Assembly (NCBI GenBank): GCA_966250335.1
Contig: CBINGZ010000006.1
Span: forward strand, 1-64,000
Reading direction: 5' to 3'
Length of the DNA: 64,000 nucleotides
Source: OLB7 sp966250335
GTDB lineage: Bacteria; Bacteroidota; Ignavibacteria; OLB7
The translations under genes were made by a program, and so were the position numbers. Numbering within the stretch: the first letter of the stretch is position 1; each line of letters opens with the position of its first letter. The notes under the pieces are model-generated. The model ran no database searches. It saw nothing but the letters and a program-made list of their open reading frames with translations, and was not told where the DNA came from. Positions 8,535 through 17,841 of the stretch are shown here, piece by piece.

Positions 8535-10559
8535 TCATCCCGCGTCCCCTTCCACCACCGGCGTCTCGATCTCGATCGTGACCGTGCGTGAATAGAAGCG
8601 TCCCTCCGGCAGATCGTTGTTGTAGAGAAGCTCGGCCGCCGCCGCGACGTCGATCCTCTCCTCCGGAACTCCCAGCGCCTTCGCGACCGCTCTGGCACGC
8701 TGCAGCGAGAGTTCCTGGTTATGGGCGGCGTCGCCGGTCCTGTCGGCGAACCCTCTGATCCGGATGAGCGATTCCGGGCTGATCTTCTCCCTGATCGTCC
8801 TGATCACCTGCCTGTGCTCATCGGTCAGATCGGCCTTATCGTAATCGAACACGATCAGGCTGTATCGTTCCACCTCGGTATCGGCGATCCGCTCGCTCCG
8901 CTTCTTGCGAACAGTCAGCTGTTCCACCGGCATGGAGCCGACCGGCGACTCGAACCGCTGCCCCGCTTTGTCGTTCACCTCCAGGCTGTAGAGGATGATC
9001 CCCGGAGCGTTCGGGATCGTGGACTGCTGCGTTGCAAGAGGCCATTCCACCTTTTCCGGTACCGGACCTTCTCCCCTGATCCGATGGAGCGTCCGCGCCT
9101 CCTGGCGCGCCGTGATCCGCCACTCCGCCACCCCCGCCTCCGACCTGACCGACGTCCGGAACTGTATCGTCGGGGGCGTGGCGGTGCGCGTCGTGTCGCT
9201 GGTGGTCACGGGACTCAGGATCATCGGAGCATCCGGATAGATCTCAACGCGACGGTTTTCGGCGACGCCGTCGGCATAGGCCGTGTTGGAGGGCTTTTCC
9301 GGGACCGTTCTCGACTCGACGCGTATCCGTCGCTCGGCGATCCCCCAGACGTCGCGCAGGTAGTCGCGCACGGCCTCTGCGCGGGCACGGGCTCCCTCCG
9401 TTCCCCCTCCCTCATCGGCTCCGGTCCCCACCAGCCTGATACGGACGTTCGGGTTGTCGGCCAGTCTCTTTCCGATGATGTTCAGGATATCCCGGTACAC
9501 CGCCAGCGTCCCCTTGCCGTAGAACGATTCGAGATTGAACGATCCGGTCCCACCCGCAGGAATGCGTGCATATCGTAAAGGGATCGTGTTCGCCCCCTCG
9601 TCGAAGAAGATGTAGTTCAGCAGGGGACGGATCTCGGTCGCCACGAACTCCTCCACACGAAGCCGCACCACCTGCTCCTCCGAGTTGTCGGCCGCGATGC
9701 CGACGGCGCCGATGGCGGCCGTGAGGAGAGGCTTCGGTGGGGGAGGAGGAGGCGCGGCGGCAACCACCACCGGCTCCGGCTCCGCCACGGCGGGAAGAGG
9801 CGAGTACTTCAGCGCCACCCCCGCGCGGATCGCGTGCGAGCTCCAGGTCAGCCCGTCGGCAATCGGAGTCAGGCCGAAGGAGAAGAGAAGCTCGGGCGCG
9901 GCCATGAACGTTCCGCTCGTGTTCAGCGGAAGCTCGTAGCCGACCCCCGCCAGCAGCGCTCCCTGCACGGCCGACGCTCCGGGGATCTCCCCGGAGAACT
10001 CCTGCCGTACCCGCTTTCCGTTCTCGAACGTCCCACGCGTCACGTTCTCCCCCAGCTTCTCCTGCTGTGTGAACTCCTTCGCGATATTGAATCCGATCCT
10101 CGCTCCGCCGAGTATCGACATGCGATCATTCAGTCTGTAGCCGACCACCGGCTCGATCCCCACCGACCCGAGTGCGGCGTCGATGGTATGCTCGATGGTA
10201 ACCGGCACCGCCTCGCCGTTCATCTCCACGAACGTCTCCTCGTCGCGGCTCAGGAGCGCGTTCTGTGCGGTGTAGGCGCCGCGGAGCGAGAGAGAGAAGG
10301 TCGGAGAGAGAGATAACTCGTAGAGAAGCCCGGCCGTCGGTCCGATTCCGAACCCCGATTCGAAGCCGCCGCAGCAGTTCGGTATGCCGGGGAGCGCCTT
10401 GAAGTCCGCCGAGTGGAGGTTGCCGCCGGCCCCGAGCAGAAGGCCGTAGCGGGGACGGGGGAGTTCCGTCCCGCTCCCGTTCGCAGGCTGCGGCTGCCCG
10501 TATGCGACGCCGACGGTCGCGACGGAGGCGAGGATCAGGAGTAGAATGCGTGCGTTCAT
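8535..10559 (-). CDS. Outer-membrane protein with two OmpA-like domains
   Basis: This 674-aa envelope protein has a signal peptide (residues 1-21, ending VAYGQ) and an N-terminal beta-barrel-like region to ~260 (RYGLLLGAGGNLHS, PTFSLSLRGAYTAQN, IRAGVALKYSP). A Pro-rich linker around 265-280 (AAPPPPPPKP) follows. There are then two OmpA/MotB-like peptidoglycan-binding modules. The first (~315-445, FFDEGANTIPLRYARI to AENRRVEIYP) is diverged. The second (~565-670) is typical, with VFDYDKADLTDEHRQVI, IRGFADRTGDAAHNQELSLQRARAVA and FYSRTVTIEI. It probably tethers the outer membrane to the cell wall. Its start overlaps the stop of the upstream T9SS cargo gene by 4 bases (ATGA), so the two are likely cotranscribed and coupled. 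Confidence 0.88.
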   Translation of the reverse strand: MNARILLLILASVATVGVAYGQPQPANGSGTELPRPRYGLLLGAGGNLHSADFKALPGIPNCCGGFESGFGIGPTAGLLYELSLSPTFSLSLRGAYTAQNALLSRDEETFVEMNGEAVPVTIEHTIDAALGSVGIEPVVGYRLNDRMSILGGARIGFNIAKEFTQQEKLGENVTRGTFENGKRVRQEFSGEIPGASAVQGALLAGVGYELPLNTSGTFMAAPELLFSFGLTPIADGLTWSSHAIRAGVALKYSPLPAVAEPEPVVVAAAPPPPPPKPLLTAAIGAVGIAADNSEEQVVRLRVEEFVATEIRPLLNYIFFDEGANTIPLRYARIPAGGTGSFNLESFYGKGTLAVYRDILNIIGKRLADNPNVRIRLVGTGADEGGGTEGARARAEAVRDYLRDVWGIAERRIRVESRTVPEKPSNTAYADGVAENRRVEIYPDAPMILSPVTTSDTTRTATPPTIQFRTSVRSEAGVAEWRITARQEARTLHRIRGEGPVPEKVEWPLATQQSTIPNAPGIILYSLEVNDKAGQRFESPVGSMPVEQLTVRKKRSERIADTEVERYSLIVFDYDKADLTDEHRQVIRTIREKISPESLIRIRGFADRTGDAAHNQELSLQRARAVAKALGVPEERIDVAAAAELLYNNDLPEGRFYSRTVTIEIETPVVEGDAG

Positions 10560-13500
10560 CGTGCCACCTCCATACGTCCGCTGACCATCAGGGTCGGGGT
10601 TTCAAGGATGTACATATAGACCCCGGCGGCAAGCCCGCCGGCATCAAACCATGCGATATATCTGCCGGGGTCGAGATCGTCGTCGACGATCATCGCCACG
10701 CGACGCCCCAGCATATCGGCGACGTAGAGACGGGTGCGCCCCTGCTCCACCACCTCGTATTCTATCTCGGTCTGCCCCCCCGCGGGATTGGGACGATTCG
10801 GCTTCAGGATGACCTCTCCCTCGCCGTCGTAGAGCCGTACCCCCCCTTCACGGCAGATGCCGTCGAGCTGGAACTCTCCGTTCACCACGGTGGTCGTCAC
10901 GTCGGCAAGGGCGTCGGTCCATTCGAACGTCTCGATGGTGAGAGGGGTCGTCTGCGCCGAGCCGAGCACGGCGATCAGGTCGGCGAACCCGAGCGTATCG
11001 CTGCCGGGCCGCCGTTCGCCGCGCACCGTCATTCGCCGTGTCTTGTCGTCGTTCGTCGCCGCCGAACGATCGGCGGCAACCAGCAGCGTCCTGTCGAAGC
11101 TGATCGTCGCCTCGAACGCTCTGGCGTTCACGACGTCGAGCCCGGTCGATCCGGTAAGAAGGATCGGCGCCCGCAGGCGCTCGCCGGCCGCGGCGCGGAT
11201 CGTCGGCATCGTCACCACGGCGAGCGCGCCCGCCTCACCCGTTCCGTCGACCGTGGTTTCGGCGGTCATATCGCACGGCGACGCCGCCACCACGCGGACC
11301 GGACTGCCGGCAGCTCCATTGGTCGGAGTAAATCGCACCGTGACCTTCAAGGTCTCGCCGGGCGCCAGATCGGCGGGAAGGACCGGCTCGGTGGAGACAA
11401 GCGAGAAGGGAGCGATGATCCCCTCGATCCTCTCCACCCCGACCGTCACTGCACCGCTGTTCACGAACGCCAGGCTCCGCTCCGCCGGGATCCCGGTCGG
11501 CTGCGTTCCGAAGCCGGTAGCGGCGGGCGCCGAGAGGGCCGCCGTGACACGATCGGCGCGTATCTCGATGCGACGTTTGACGCCGCACGGCTCAAGCGTC
11601 AGATCGATGGTTCCGACGGCGATCCCGTCCCCGGTGGGGGTGAAGGTGAGCTGGAACGACTCCTGGACGCCGTTGCGAAGCACCGCCCCCTGCGTCAGGG
11701 TCGTGGTGAAGGGACCGGTAAGGGAGATCTCCCCCACCGTCCCGTCGGCGGCGCCGTCGCTGGAATATCCTATCACGATTGGAATGCTCTTCGTCGACTC
11801 CGCGCAGGAGATCAACCGGCCGAAGTTCACCGTATCGGGCGTCGCGAAGCTTACCCCCTGCTTGACTCCCGTGACCGGAAGGGTCAGCGTCCGCGCGCAC
11901 GGCTCGTAGGAGAGGTTCATATCCCCGCCGGCGTTTCCGGGGGCTGAAGGTTCGAATCGTACAACGATCTGATGAGATCCTCCGGCCGGAATCGACGCGG
12001 GAACCCCGCCGACGATCCTGAACCCCGGCGGAAGCTGCGCCCCGCTCACATCGATCGTCCGCGTGCTCGTGTTCGTCACCGTCAGGCTCATCTCTCCGCT
12101 CGTCTGGCAGCCGCTGAGCGTTCCGAAGTCGAGCGAAGTCGAGGGGGATGTCAGCTCCGGCAGTTCATGGAGGCCGGAGAGAGCGATCCGCATTGTATCG
12201 CGACATTCACCCGCGCTGTAGGGGAGACGCAGATCCTGCAGAACGGAAGCCGGAGCGGTGGGAGCATAACGGACGCGGATCTCCAGCGACCCGCCCGCCG
12301 CGATCGTCTGAGAGAAGGTCGGCGAGAGGATCGTGAACGGCGCTCCGACGATGGCGTCGGCGATCGTCACATCCGCCGTCCCGTTGTTCCTGACGACAAT
12401 CGCCGTATCGATCTCCACCTTGTCGCACGCCAGGGTCTTGCCGAAGTCGATATTCGTCGGCTCCGTGGCGACCAGCGCCTGAAGCTTCCTCCCGGCCAGG
12501 TCGGTCGTCAGCTCGGTGACGCAGGAGGCTCCGACCGCCGAACCGCGGACCAGCAGGGTCCCGCTGTTCGAACCGGAGGCGGGGGGCGCATATCGTATCA
12601 CGATCGGCGAATTGCTCCCCTTCTTCAGATCGAACGGCGGGGCCGGAGAAACCACGCTGAACGATCCGTCGCTGCTCAGGAGTTCGGTGATCGAAAGATC
12701 CGCATCGCCGCTGTTGGTCAGCGTCAGGGTCCGCTCCAGGGAGCTGGTGCAGCCGTCGAGCTCGCCGAAGTCGAGCGTGGTCGGATTGCTCGCGAGCCCC
12801 GGCCGTATCAGCGTCACGACGATCTGATCGGTCGCCGTGCATCCTCCCCCATCTGTCACCGTCACGGTGTAGGTCGTCGTCGCGTCCGGGGAGGCCGAGG
12901 GGGTTGCGGAGGCGGGGTCGCTCAATCCCTCGACGGGAGTCCAGGCATACGTGTAATTATCCCCCGTCTTCCGTCCGATGACGATGCTGGAATCGGCGCA
13001 GAGCGTCAGGTCGGCGCCGGCATCGGCCGTCGGCGGTTCCTTGACGGTCAGCAATATCGTATCGCGTTTGATACAGCCTGTCGGGCTCGTCACCGTCACC
13101 ATGTACTTCGTGGTCTGGGCCGGCGTGGCGGTCGGCGCGGCGATCGTTGAATCGTCCAGCCCCGCCTTCGGCGCCCAGGCGTACTTGTAGTTGTCCTTCA
13201 CCGTCGGCTCGGCGTTCAGGAGCGTCGGCGTACCGCGACATATCGAACGGTCGGGACCCAGATCGAACTGCGGAGGCTCGAAGAGGTTCACCAGGATCGA
13301 ATCCCTCATCTTGCAGCCGTTGGCGTCGGTCACCGTCACATAATATCGTGTCGCGACCGTCGGAAAGACCTTCGGCCGTGCCGTGCTCGTGCTTGTGATG
13401 GCGGTTGCCGGACTCCAGACGTAGCTGTAGGGGGCCTTCCCCCCCGTGGCATCGGATCCTATCGCGACACTATCTCCCTTACAGAGATATTTCGGTCCCC

Positions 13501-14545
13501 CAAGCGCCACCTTGGGCGATTCGCTCACCTGCACGGTGATCGTTCGCGTGATCTTGTCCTCGCACGGAATGCCGCCGTAGAGTTCCAGAGTATAGGTCGT
13601 GGTCACGACCGGCAGCACATAGAGGGAAGCAGCGTTCGTGTCCCTGCTGCGGAGACCGCCGGCGGCGACCCAGACCAGGCGCTGATACGGGCCCGAGGCC
13701 TGCGCCTGAAGCTGCACGCTATCCCCGACGCAGATGGGGGTCGTGACGGAGGCGCTCGGCGTGGCTTCCATTGTCGGCACTCCCGCCGGCCATCCGTTCT
13801 CCGTGTAGAGGCCCGATACCTCGGCCGGGGAGAGGGCGCCGGCGTAGATCTTCACGTCGTCGATCGCCCCCTTGAAGAAGAAGTTGTCGACGGCGCTCTT
13901 TCCCATCAGAAGCGGGAGGGTACTCCCCGAGTAGTCGTGGCCGCCGTCCTGATGGGCGGATGTTTCCACGCCGTCGATGTAGAGCTTGCTGACGGGTGGA
14001 AAGACCGAGACGTCGGTTACCCCCACCAGATGATGCCACTTGCCGTCGTCCAGACCTCGCGATCCGATCTGTCCGGTCTCCCAGGTGGGATTGCCGTTCG
14101 GTTTCACGTGATAGAATCCCCCCTGAACATCGGCGGGGGTCGTCAGGGCATAGCCCCGATCGGAGACCGTCGACACCGTGGCCGATCCCTTCCCCATGCC
14201 GACGACGTAAGGTCCGGCGGCGTTGGTGCCGCGCGGCTGCTTGGAACAGAACTTGACCCAGGCGCTGACCGAGAAGTTGGTGGTTGAACTGAAGTTCAGG
14301 ACCGCGTTGCTGGGCGCCTGGATATAATCGTCGACGCCGTCGAAACTGTATGCGCTGTTCGAATTGCCGAACCTGTCGAAGGTCGGCTTTGCCCCGAAGA
14401 CGGTGCCGTGGACTCCATTGCCGCTGGCGTCCTGTGCGTTACCGTTGAACGGATACGACACAACGATCTGGCCGCGCGCCGGATCGGGGAACATCAGCGG
14501 GAGAAGAAGCGGCAGCAGGAGTAGAAAGGTTCGAAGACGTGTCAT
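10556..14545 (-). CDS. Giant LamG / ASH-repeat surface protein with T9SS sorting domain
   Basis: This 1329-aa secreted protein has a signal peptide (1-25, ending ARGQ). A LamG/concanavalin-like domain covers ~28-245 (SYPFNGNAQDASGNGVHG, YSFDGVDDYIQAPS, FSVSAWVKF, FKGAIDDVKIYAGALSPAEV). Four PKD/Ig-like repeats (~260-580) share the pattern GPKYLCKGDSVAIG, YVWSPATAI and YTVTVTDGGGC. Several ASH / choice-of-anchor-D modules (~585-1070) share the pattern TTLDFGELDGC, LTLTNSGDADLSI and IVIRYAPPA. The last ~90 residues are a T9SS C-terminal sorting domain (KPNRPNPAGGQTEIEYEV, VADMLGRRV, LAAGVYMYIL). It is probably exported and anchored on the cell surface, perhaps as an adhesin. It is the first gene of a coupled pair with the OmpA-type protein. 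Confidence 0.9.
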   Translation of the reverse strand: MTRLRTFLLLLPLLLPLMFPDPARGQIVVSYPFNGNAQDASGNGVHGTVFGAKPTFDRFGNSNSAYSFDGVDDYIQAPSNAVLNFSSTTNFSVSAWVKFCSKQPRGTNAAGPYVVGMGKGSATVSTVSDRGYALTTPADVQGGFYHVKPNGNPTWETGQIGSRGLDDGKWHHLVGVTDVSVFPPVSKLYIDGVETSAHQDGGHDYSGSTLPLLMGKSAVDNFFFKGAIDDVKIYAGALSPAEVSGLYTENGWPAGVPTMEATPSASVTTPICVGDSVQLQAQASGPYQRLVWVAAGGLRSRDTNAASLYVLPVVTTTYTLELYGGIPCEDKITRTITVQVSESPKVALGGPKYLCKGDSVAIGSDATGGKAPYSYVWSPATAITSTSTARPKVFPTVATRYYVTVTDANGCKMRDSILVNLFEPPQFDLGPDRSICRGTPTLLNAEPTVKDNYKYAWAPKAGLDDSTIAAPTATPAQTTKYMVTVTSPTGCIKRDTILLTVKEPPTADAGADLTLCADSSIVIGRKTGDNYTYAWTPVEGLSDPASATPSASPDATTTYTVTVTDGGGCTATDQIVVTLIRPGLASNPTTLDFGELDGCTSSLERTLTLTNSGDADLSITELLSSDGSFSVVSPAPPFDLKKGSNSPIVIRYAPPASGSNSGTLLVRGSAVGASCVTELTTDLAGRKLQALVATEPTNIDFGKTLACDKVEIDTAIVVRNNGTADVTIADAIVGAPFTILSPTFSQTIAAGGSLEIRVRYAPTAPASVLQDLRLPYSAGECRDTMRIALSGLHELPELTSPSTSLDFGTLSGCQTSGEMSLTVTNTSTRTIDVSGAQLPPGFRIVGGVPASIPAGGSHQIVVRFEPSAPGNAGGDMNLSYEPCARTLTLPVTGVKQGVSFATPDTVNFGRLISCAESTKSIPIVIGYSSDGAADGTVGEISLTGPFTTTLTQGAVLRNGVQESFQLTFTPTGDGIAVGTIDLTLEPCGVKRRIEIRADRVTAALSAPAATGFGTQPTGIPAERSLAFVNSGAVTVGVERIEGIIAPFSLVSTEPVLPADLAPGETLKVTVRFTPTNGAAGSPVRVVAASPCDMTAETTVDGTGEAGALAVVTMPTIRAAAGERLRAPILLTGSTGLDVVNARAFEATISFDRTLLVAADRSAATNDDKTRRMTVRGERRPGSDTLGFADLIAVLGSAQTTPLTIETFEWTDALADVTTTVVNGEFQLDGICREGGVRLYDGEGEVILKPNRPNPAGGQTEIEYEVVEQGRTRLYVADMLGRRVAMIVDDDLDPGRYIAWFDAGGLAAGVYMYILETPTLMVSGRMEVAR

Positions 14546-14856
14546 GGCACATTCCGTCGTTGGTGTTGAAGGAGGTCGTCATGATGCATTCGTTCGGTAC
14601 GTGCTCAGGGGCAGAGCACAACAAGACGAGCTTCAGGCGAAGCAATCGATGAGTGATCCGTCGGCGCAGGATACATCTGTTGGGGGGAGGGTGATGCTCC
14701 TGATTGAGGCCGTTCGGCTCCCATCGGGCCGGGATGTAAACGTAGGCAACCTCTGGTAAAATCGCAACATAAGAGTGTCGGATTACGGCTGCAGAACGAG
14801 ATTATTTCTCGATGATTTTTCGTCACCTTCCGATACGTCCGCAGGGAGGAAATCGC

Positions 14857-14893
14857 GTAACGAAGAAGGGGACGCCTCTGTCGAGACATCCCC
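14857..14893 (-). terminator. Rho-independent-type terminator downstream of copy A
   Basis: On the minus strand GGGGATGTCT (14893-14884) pairs with AGGCGTCCCC (14877-14868) as a 10-bp stem with two G-U pairs. It is followed by TTCTTCGTT. It lies 270 bases beyond the stop of copy A. Confidence 0.5.
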
Positions 14894-15018
14894 CTCCCGG
14901 TATCGCGCCGACTGCGGGCAGACACCGTTGAAACGGCCTTTGAGCGGGCCGACCGTTTCACGATCAGCCGGTCGCGACCACAGGCGGGACATGAACGATT
15001 CAGGTATGAGAAACCCGT

Positions 15019-15042
15019 GCTCGAAACCTGGCGGTTTCGAGC
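15019..15042. terminator. Perfect hairpin downstream of copy A
   Basis: GCTCGAAACC (15019-15028) and GGTTTCGAGC (15033-15042) form a perfect 10-bp stem with a four-base loop. No T run follows on the minus strand, so it may be an RNA-stability hairpin rather than a terminator. Confidence 0.45.
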
Positions 15043-15165
15043 AGAGAGAGGTTGAAGGTTCGGTCATGTGGGAATATGGGAGAGGAGCGCCTCCCCGCCG
15101 AGACGCTTATTCCCTGGTCGCTCATCGCATGAGGATCGGGAGTCGTCCGATCGACCCTATTACGA

Positions 15166-17094
15166 TCAATCGGTGACGACCACCCGCGTCGTCCGTGTCG
15201 TCTCGCCGTCGCTCACCTCGACGAGATATGTTCCGGCAGGAAGGTCTCCGGTTTTCACGGCGAAGACCGCTGCCGCCCCGATGTTGTCGGAGGCATGCAC
15301 ATCAACGACCTGACCGAGCAGATTCATGACACGAACCGTGATTCCACCCGTCGATTTCGGCAGGAATTCCAGCGTCACGTCGTTCCCCCTGCGAACAGGA
15401 TTCGGATAAGCGCGGAGCGCGCCGCCGTCGTCGATCATCAGATCGGAACCGGATATACGACCGCCGTCGGTCCCCTCGCCCCGGCGATCCGGGAGCCGTA
15501 TGATGCATGGCCTGCGCGGGCAGACGGGCACGTCGCCCGGAAGCGCCGTGCTGTCCGGGTTGCAGCTGTCGGCACGAAGCGGCGGGGTGAGCCAGATCGA
15601 CGGGCAGGTCGGCGACCACGTCGGCCATGTCGGGTTCACCGGCCATGTCGATTCACAGCCCGGAGTCGGCGGAGGTCCGGAGACACCCGCTGCATCCATC
15701 CTGATCAGATAGAGCTGCTCCGGGTCGGGAGGAACGTTGAAATTCAGATTGCTGGTCGAGAATCCGCAGATAATGAAGCCTCCGGCGTCATCCTCGATGG
15801 AATGCCCGATCTCGGTTCCGAATCCGGCGCCGGGAGCGATCCGGTCTCCGTATGTGAACGTACAGACGGGGTTCGGAAGAAGGTTTCCGGAATTCAGCGT
15901 CATCAGAAACGCCTCCGGAGCCGGAGAGCCGTTGCCGGCGGCGCCGGTAAGCGCCAGCGCGCCGACGACCCCGCACGGCATCAGGGGATTCAGTATCTCG
16001 GTGATATCGTATGCGACGTCGTTGTCGAACGCGGCCGGCCCACCGATGATCACCTGCGCAACGGCCGCACAGATCACATTTGTGGTATGGACGACATAGA
16101 TATCCAATGGAGGATTCTGTGATGAGAATCCGGCGAAGACGAAATCACCTGCGAATGTGCCGGGGGCGGGGACCGTCAATTCGTCGAGCGCGTTGAACGA
16201 CTCGTTGACGGGCCCACCATGAACCCCGACCCCCTGGGGAAAAGGACCGATCGTCCCGTTGTTGCCGTTGACGCGGAGCGCCAGTCCCTGGAATCCGTTT
16301 CCGTAACTGGTAGTCCCCCCGGCGCCGACGATATCGCCCGCGCCGCCGGCGGTACCGACGTTCACCGCGGCCTCCTCCAGCGCCATCAGGTAATCGGTCA
16401 TCATGCCGTCGTACAGCATATTCCATCGGAGATTCCCGAGCGGGTCGGTACGGAAGAGCATTGCATCCTGCGTCCCGGTTGCAAATGACCATCCTGCCAC
16501 GACATAATCACCCGGGGCCGTGAAGGGGGGGGCTGTCGGAAGGCCGAACGCAGTGCGCACGATGTCACGTCCCTGCTCTATTCCACCCGGCACTCCATAC
16601 GATTTCATCCAGACCATGCCGCCGTTAACGTCGACCTCCATGAGATACGCATCGGTGCTCCCCGTGCCCCCCACTTCATCGGTCGTTCCCACGACGACGA
16701 AACCAGGATTGACGAGGGAGCCCATACCAGGTTTTTCGACGATGCTGTACGCCGCGTCGTTACCGCCGAAACAGCTCACATCGTAGGTATATGCCCAGAT
16801 CACCCCGCCGGCGGCATTGGTCCGCACGATATACGTGTCGAACGAAGCGGCCGTGCACGGGATCACCGCGTTCACGTTGGGAGTCGATGAGCGCCCCACC
16901 GCGATATAACCTCCCCCTGCTGCGACCGTCACCGGTGTCACTCCGCCGTATCCGGTCTCGATGCACGATCCGCCGTAGATATGCTCCCATTGCGCCGGGA
17001 CCGTCGTCCCGCTGCAGAGCCCGATTGCCATGACGGTCAGAACCACCGCGAGCGGGCGCACCGTACTGCGTCCGTTGTACCGTACCATAATCAT
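15166..17094 (-). CDS. T9SS-secreted beta-propeller protein, array copy A
   Basis: This 642-aa protein is the last copy in transcription order of a four-copy family. A signal peptide (~1-33) ends in VPAQ. The mature N-terminus is WEHIYGGSCIETGYGGVTPV, followed by GGYIAVGRSSTPNVN. Repeats of the type DAYLMEVDVNGGMVWMKSYG and TQDAMLFRTDPLGNLRW resemble SBBP-like beta-propeller blades. A linker CPRRPCIIRLPDRRGEGTDGG precedes the T9SS sorting domain (YPNPVRRGNDVTLEFLP, VRVMNLLGQVVDV, DLPAGTYLVEVSDG, TRVVVTD). I chose the ATG at 17094 because of a GGAGACC ribosome-binding site shared with copies B and C. The longer upstream frame lacks this. The linker is slightly diverged from the other copies. 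Its function is unknown; a surface or secreted role is inferred. Confidence 0.85.
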   Translation of the reverse strand: MIMVRYNGRSTVRPLAVVLTVMAIGLCSGTTVPAQWEHIYGGSCIETGYGGVTPVTVAAGGGYIAVGRSSTPNVNAVIPCTAASFDTYIVRTNAAGGVIWAYTYDVSCFGGNDAAYSIVEKPGMGSLVNPGFVVVGTTDEVGGTGSTDAYLMEVDVNGGMVWMKSYGVPGGIEQGRDIVRTAFGLPTAPPFTAPGDYVVAGWSFATGTQDAMLFRTDPLGNLRWNMLYDGMMTDYLMALEEAAVNVGTAGGAGDIVGAGGTTSYGNGFQGLALRVNGNNGTIGPFPQGVGVHGGPVNESFNALDELTVPAPGTFAGDFVFAGFSSQNPPLDIYVVHTTNVICAAVAQVIIGGPAAFDNDVAYDITEILNPLMPCGVVGALALTGAAGNGSPAPEAFLMTLNSGNLLPNPVCTFTYGDRIAPGAGFGTEIGHSIEDDAGGFIICGFSTSNLNFNVPPDPEQLYLIRMDAAGVSGPPPTPGCESTWPVNPTWPTWSPTCPSIWLTPPLRADSCNPDSTALPGDVPVCPRRPCIIRLPDRRGEGTDGGRISGSDLMIDDGGALRAYPNPVRRGNDVTLEFLPKSTGGITVRVMNLLGQVVDVHASDNIGAAAVFAVKTGDLPAGTYLVEVSDGETTRTTRVVVTD

Positions 17095-17118
17095 GGTCTC
17101 CTGAATAGTTGATGGAAT
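17095..17118 (-). promoter_or_regulatory. Conserved leader / RBS of copy A
   Basis: Reading toward the ATG, TTCCATCAACTATTCAGGAG is followed by ACC. The same leader recurs almost unchanged before copy B and with small changes before C and D. It contains the GGAG ribosome-binding site. Confidence 0.65.
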
Positions 17119-17442
17119 CGGTAAGTCCACGCGAATTCCAGCACTATCCGCCCCTTCACTGACGCTTCGGTCGTACATCGTAGCGATGCCCGTCCCACAA
17201 CGTACGACCGCAATCGTTCGTCGCATCTGCCGGTTCATTTCATTTTTTCAATTCATGTCGTTCGCTGTCTTTGTGTCTACGACATGAATTGAAAAATGCC
17301 TGCCGGTCAATTTTGAGCATGGAATACCCTCCGGACAACGGCAATGCAATGAACAGAGGTCGAAGAGACGAAGCGAGGCGTGGTCTACGAGAAGATGATC
17401 GCACGAATCGCCCTGTACAGTCGATTCGCTTCGTTTTTCCCG

Positions 17443-17481
17443 AAAAAAGGGAGAGGGGGTCCCCGCGCTGGAGACCCCCTC
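17443..17481 (-). terminator. Orphan terminator between copies B and A
   Basis: On the minus strand GAGGGGGTCTCC (17481-17470) pairs with GGGGACCCCCTC (17464-17453), a 12-bp stem with one G-U pair. It is followed by TCCCTTTTTTC. This is a strong intrinsic terminator, but the gene copy B upstream already has its own. Confidence 0.75.
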
Positions 17482-17541
17482 CAAACGGCACACGATTATC
17501 GTGTGCCGATCAATTTACCATGCCGGGATCAACATCGCAAT
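17482..17541 (-). repeat. Duplicated 3'-UTR remnant of a propeller gene
   Basis: On the minus strand this stretch reads ATTGCGATGTTGATC, then GGTAAATTGATCGGCAC and ACGATAATCGTGTGCCGT. Copy B directly after its stop has TTGCGATACTGATAG, then CGTAAAATGATCGACGC and GCGATAAGCGTGCCGT at the same spacing, also running into a terminator. No coding similarity precedes it, so it looks like the 3' end of a deleted paralogue. Confidence 0.5.
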
Positions 17542-17745
17542 CTGTTTATCATGACAATTCCGGCTGCATGATTTTTTATTCTACAGCTTATTCGATGGCA
17601 GGAAGAGCCGGACGAGAGACCTGCTGTCTCGAGGGCAGGTAGCATCGTATCATTATTGTTAACTGAAGACAGCATGTCGACGATCTTCCTGATATATATT
17701 CGGCATCGACATCTCGTGCTGTTCGGCTTTCAATCCCGGCGGGAT

Positions 17746-17785
17746 GAAAAAAGAAAGGGAGCACCCTCATGCAGAGGATGCTCCC
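17746..17785 (-). terminator. Terminator of copy B
   Basis: On the minus strand GGGAGCATCC (17785-17776) pairs with GGGTGCTCCC (17766-17757) with one G-U pair. TTTCTTTTTTC follows. It lies 57 bases after the stop codon of copy B. Confidence 0.85.
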
Positions 17786-17841
17786 ACACGGCACGCTTAT
17801 CGCGCGTCGATCATTTTACGATACATCTATCAGTATCGCAA

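Larger units (their letters stand above)
14546..15165. other. Intergenic region with hairpins downstream of propeller copy A
   Basis: These 620 bases hold the 3' region of propeller copy A and the upstream region of the giant T9SS cargo. Two strong hairpins (14857-14893 and 15019-15042) are listed separately. No gene with protein-like composition was seen. Confidence 0.6.
17095..17841. other. Intergenic B-A region with leader, orphan 3' end and two terminators
   Basis: These 747 bases separate copy B (upstream) from copy A. They contain copy B's own terminator (17746-17785), a second terminator with B-like 3'-UTR sequence but no attached gene (17443-17541), and the leader of A. No intact gene is present. 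Confidence 0.65.

Noticed and set aside
10502..11947. Long plus-strand frame rich in Arg and His
   Set aside because: It is antisense to the T9SS cargo at 10556-14545, whose repeats and sorting domain are unmistakable.
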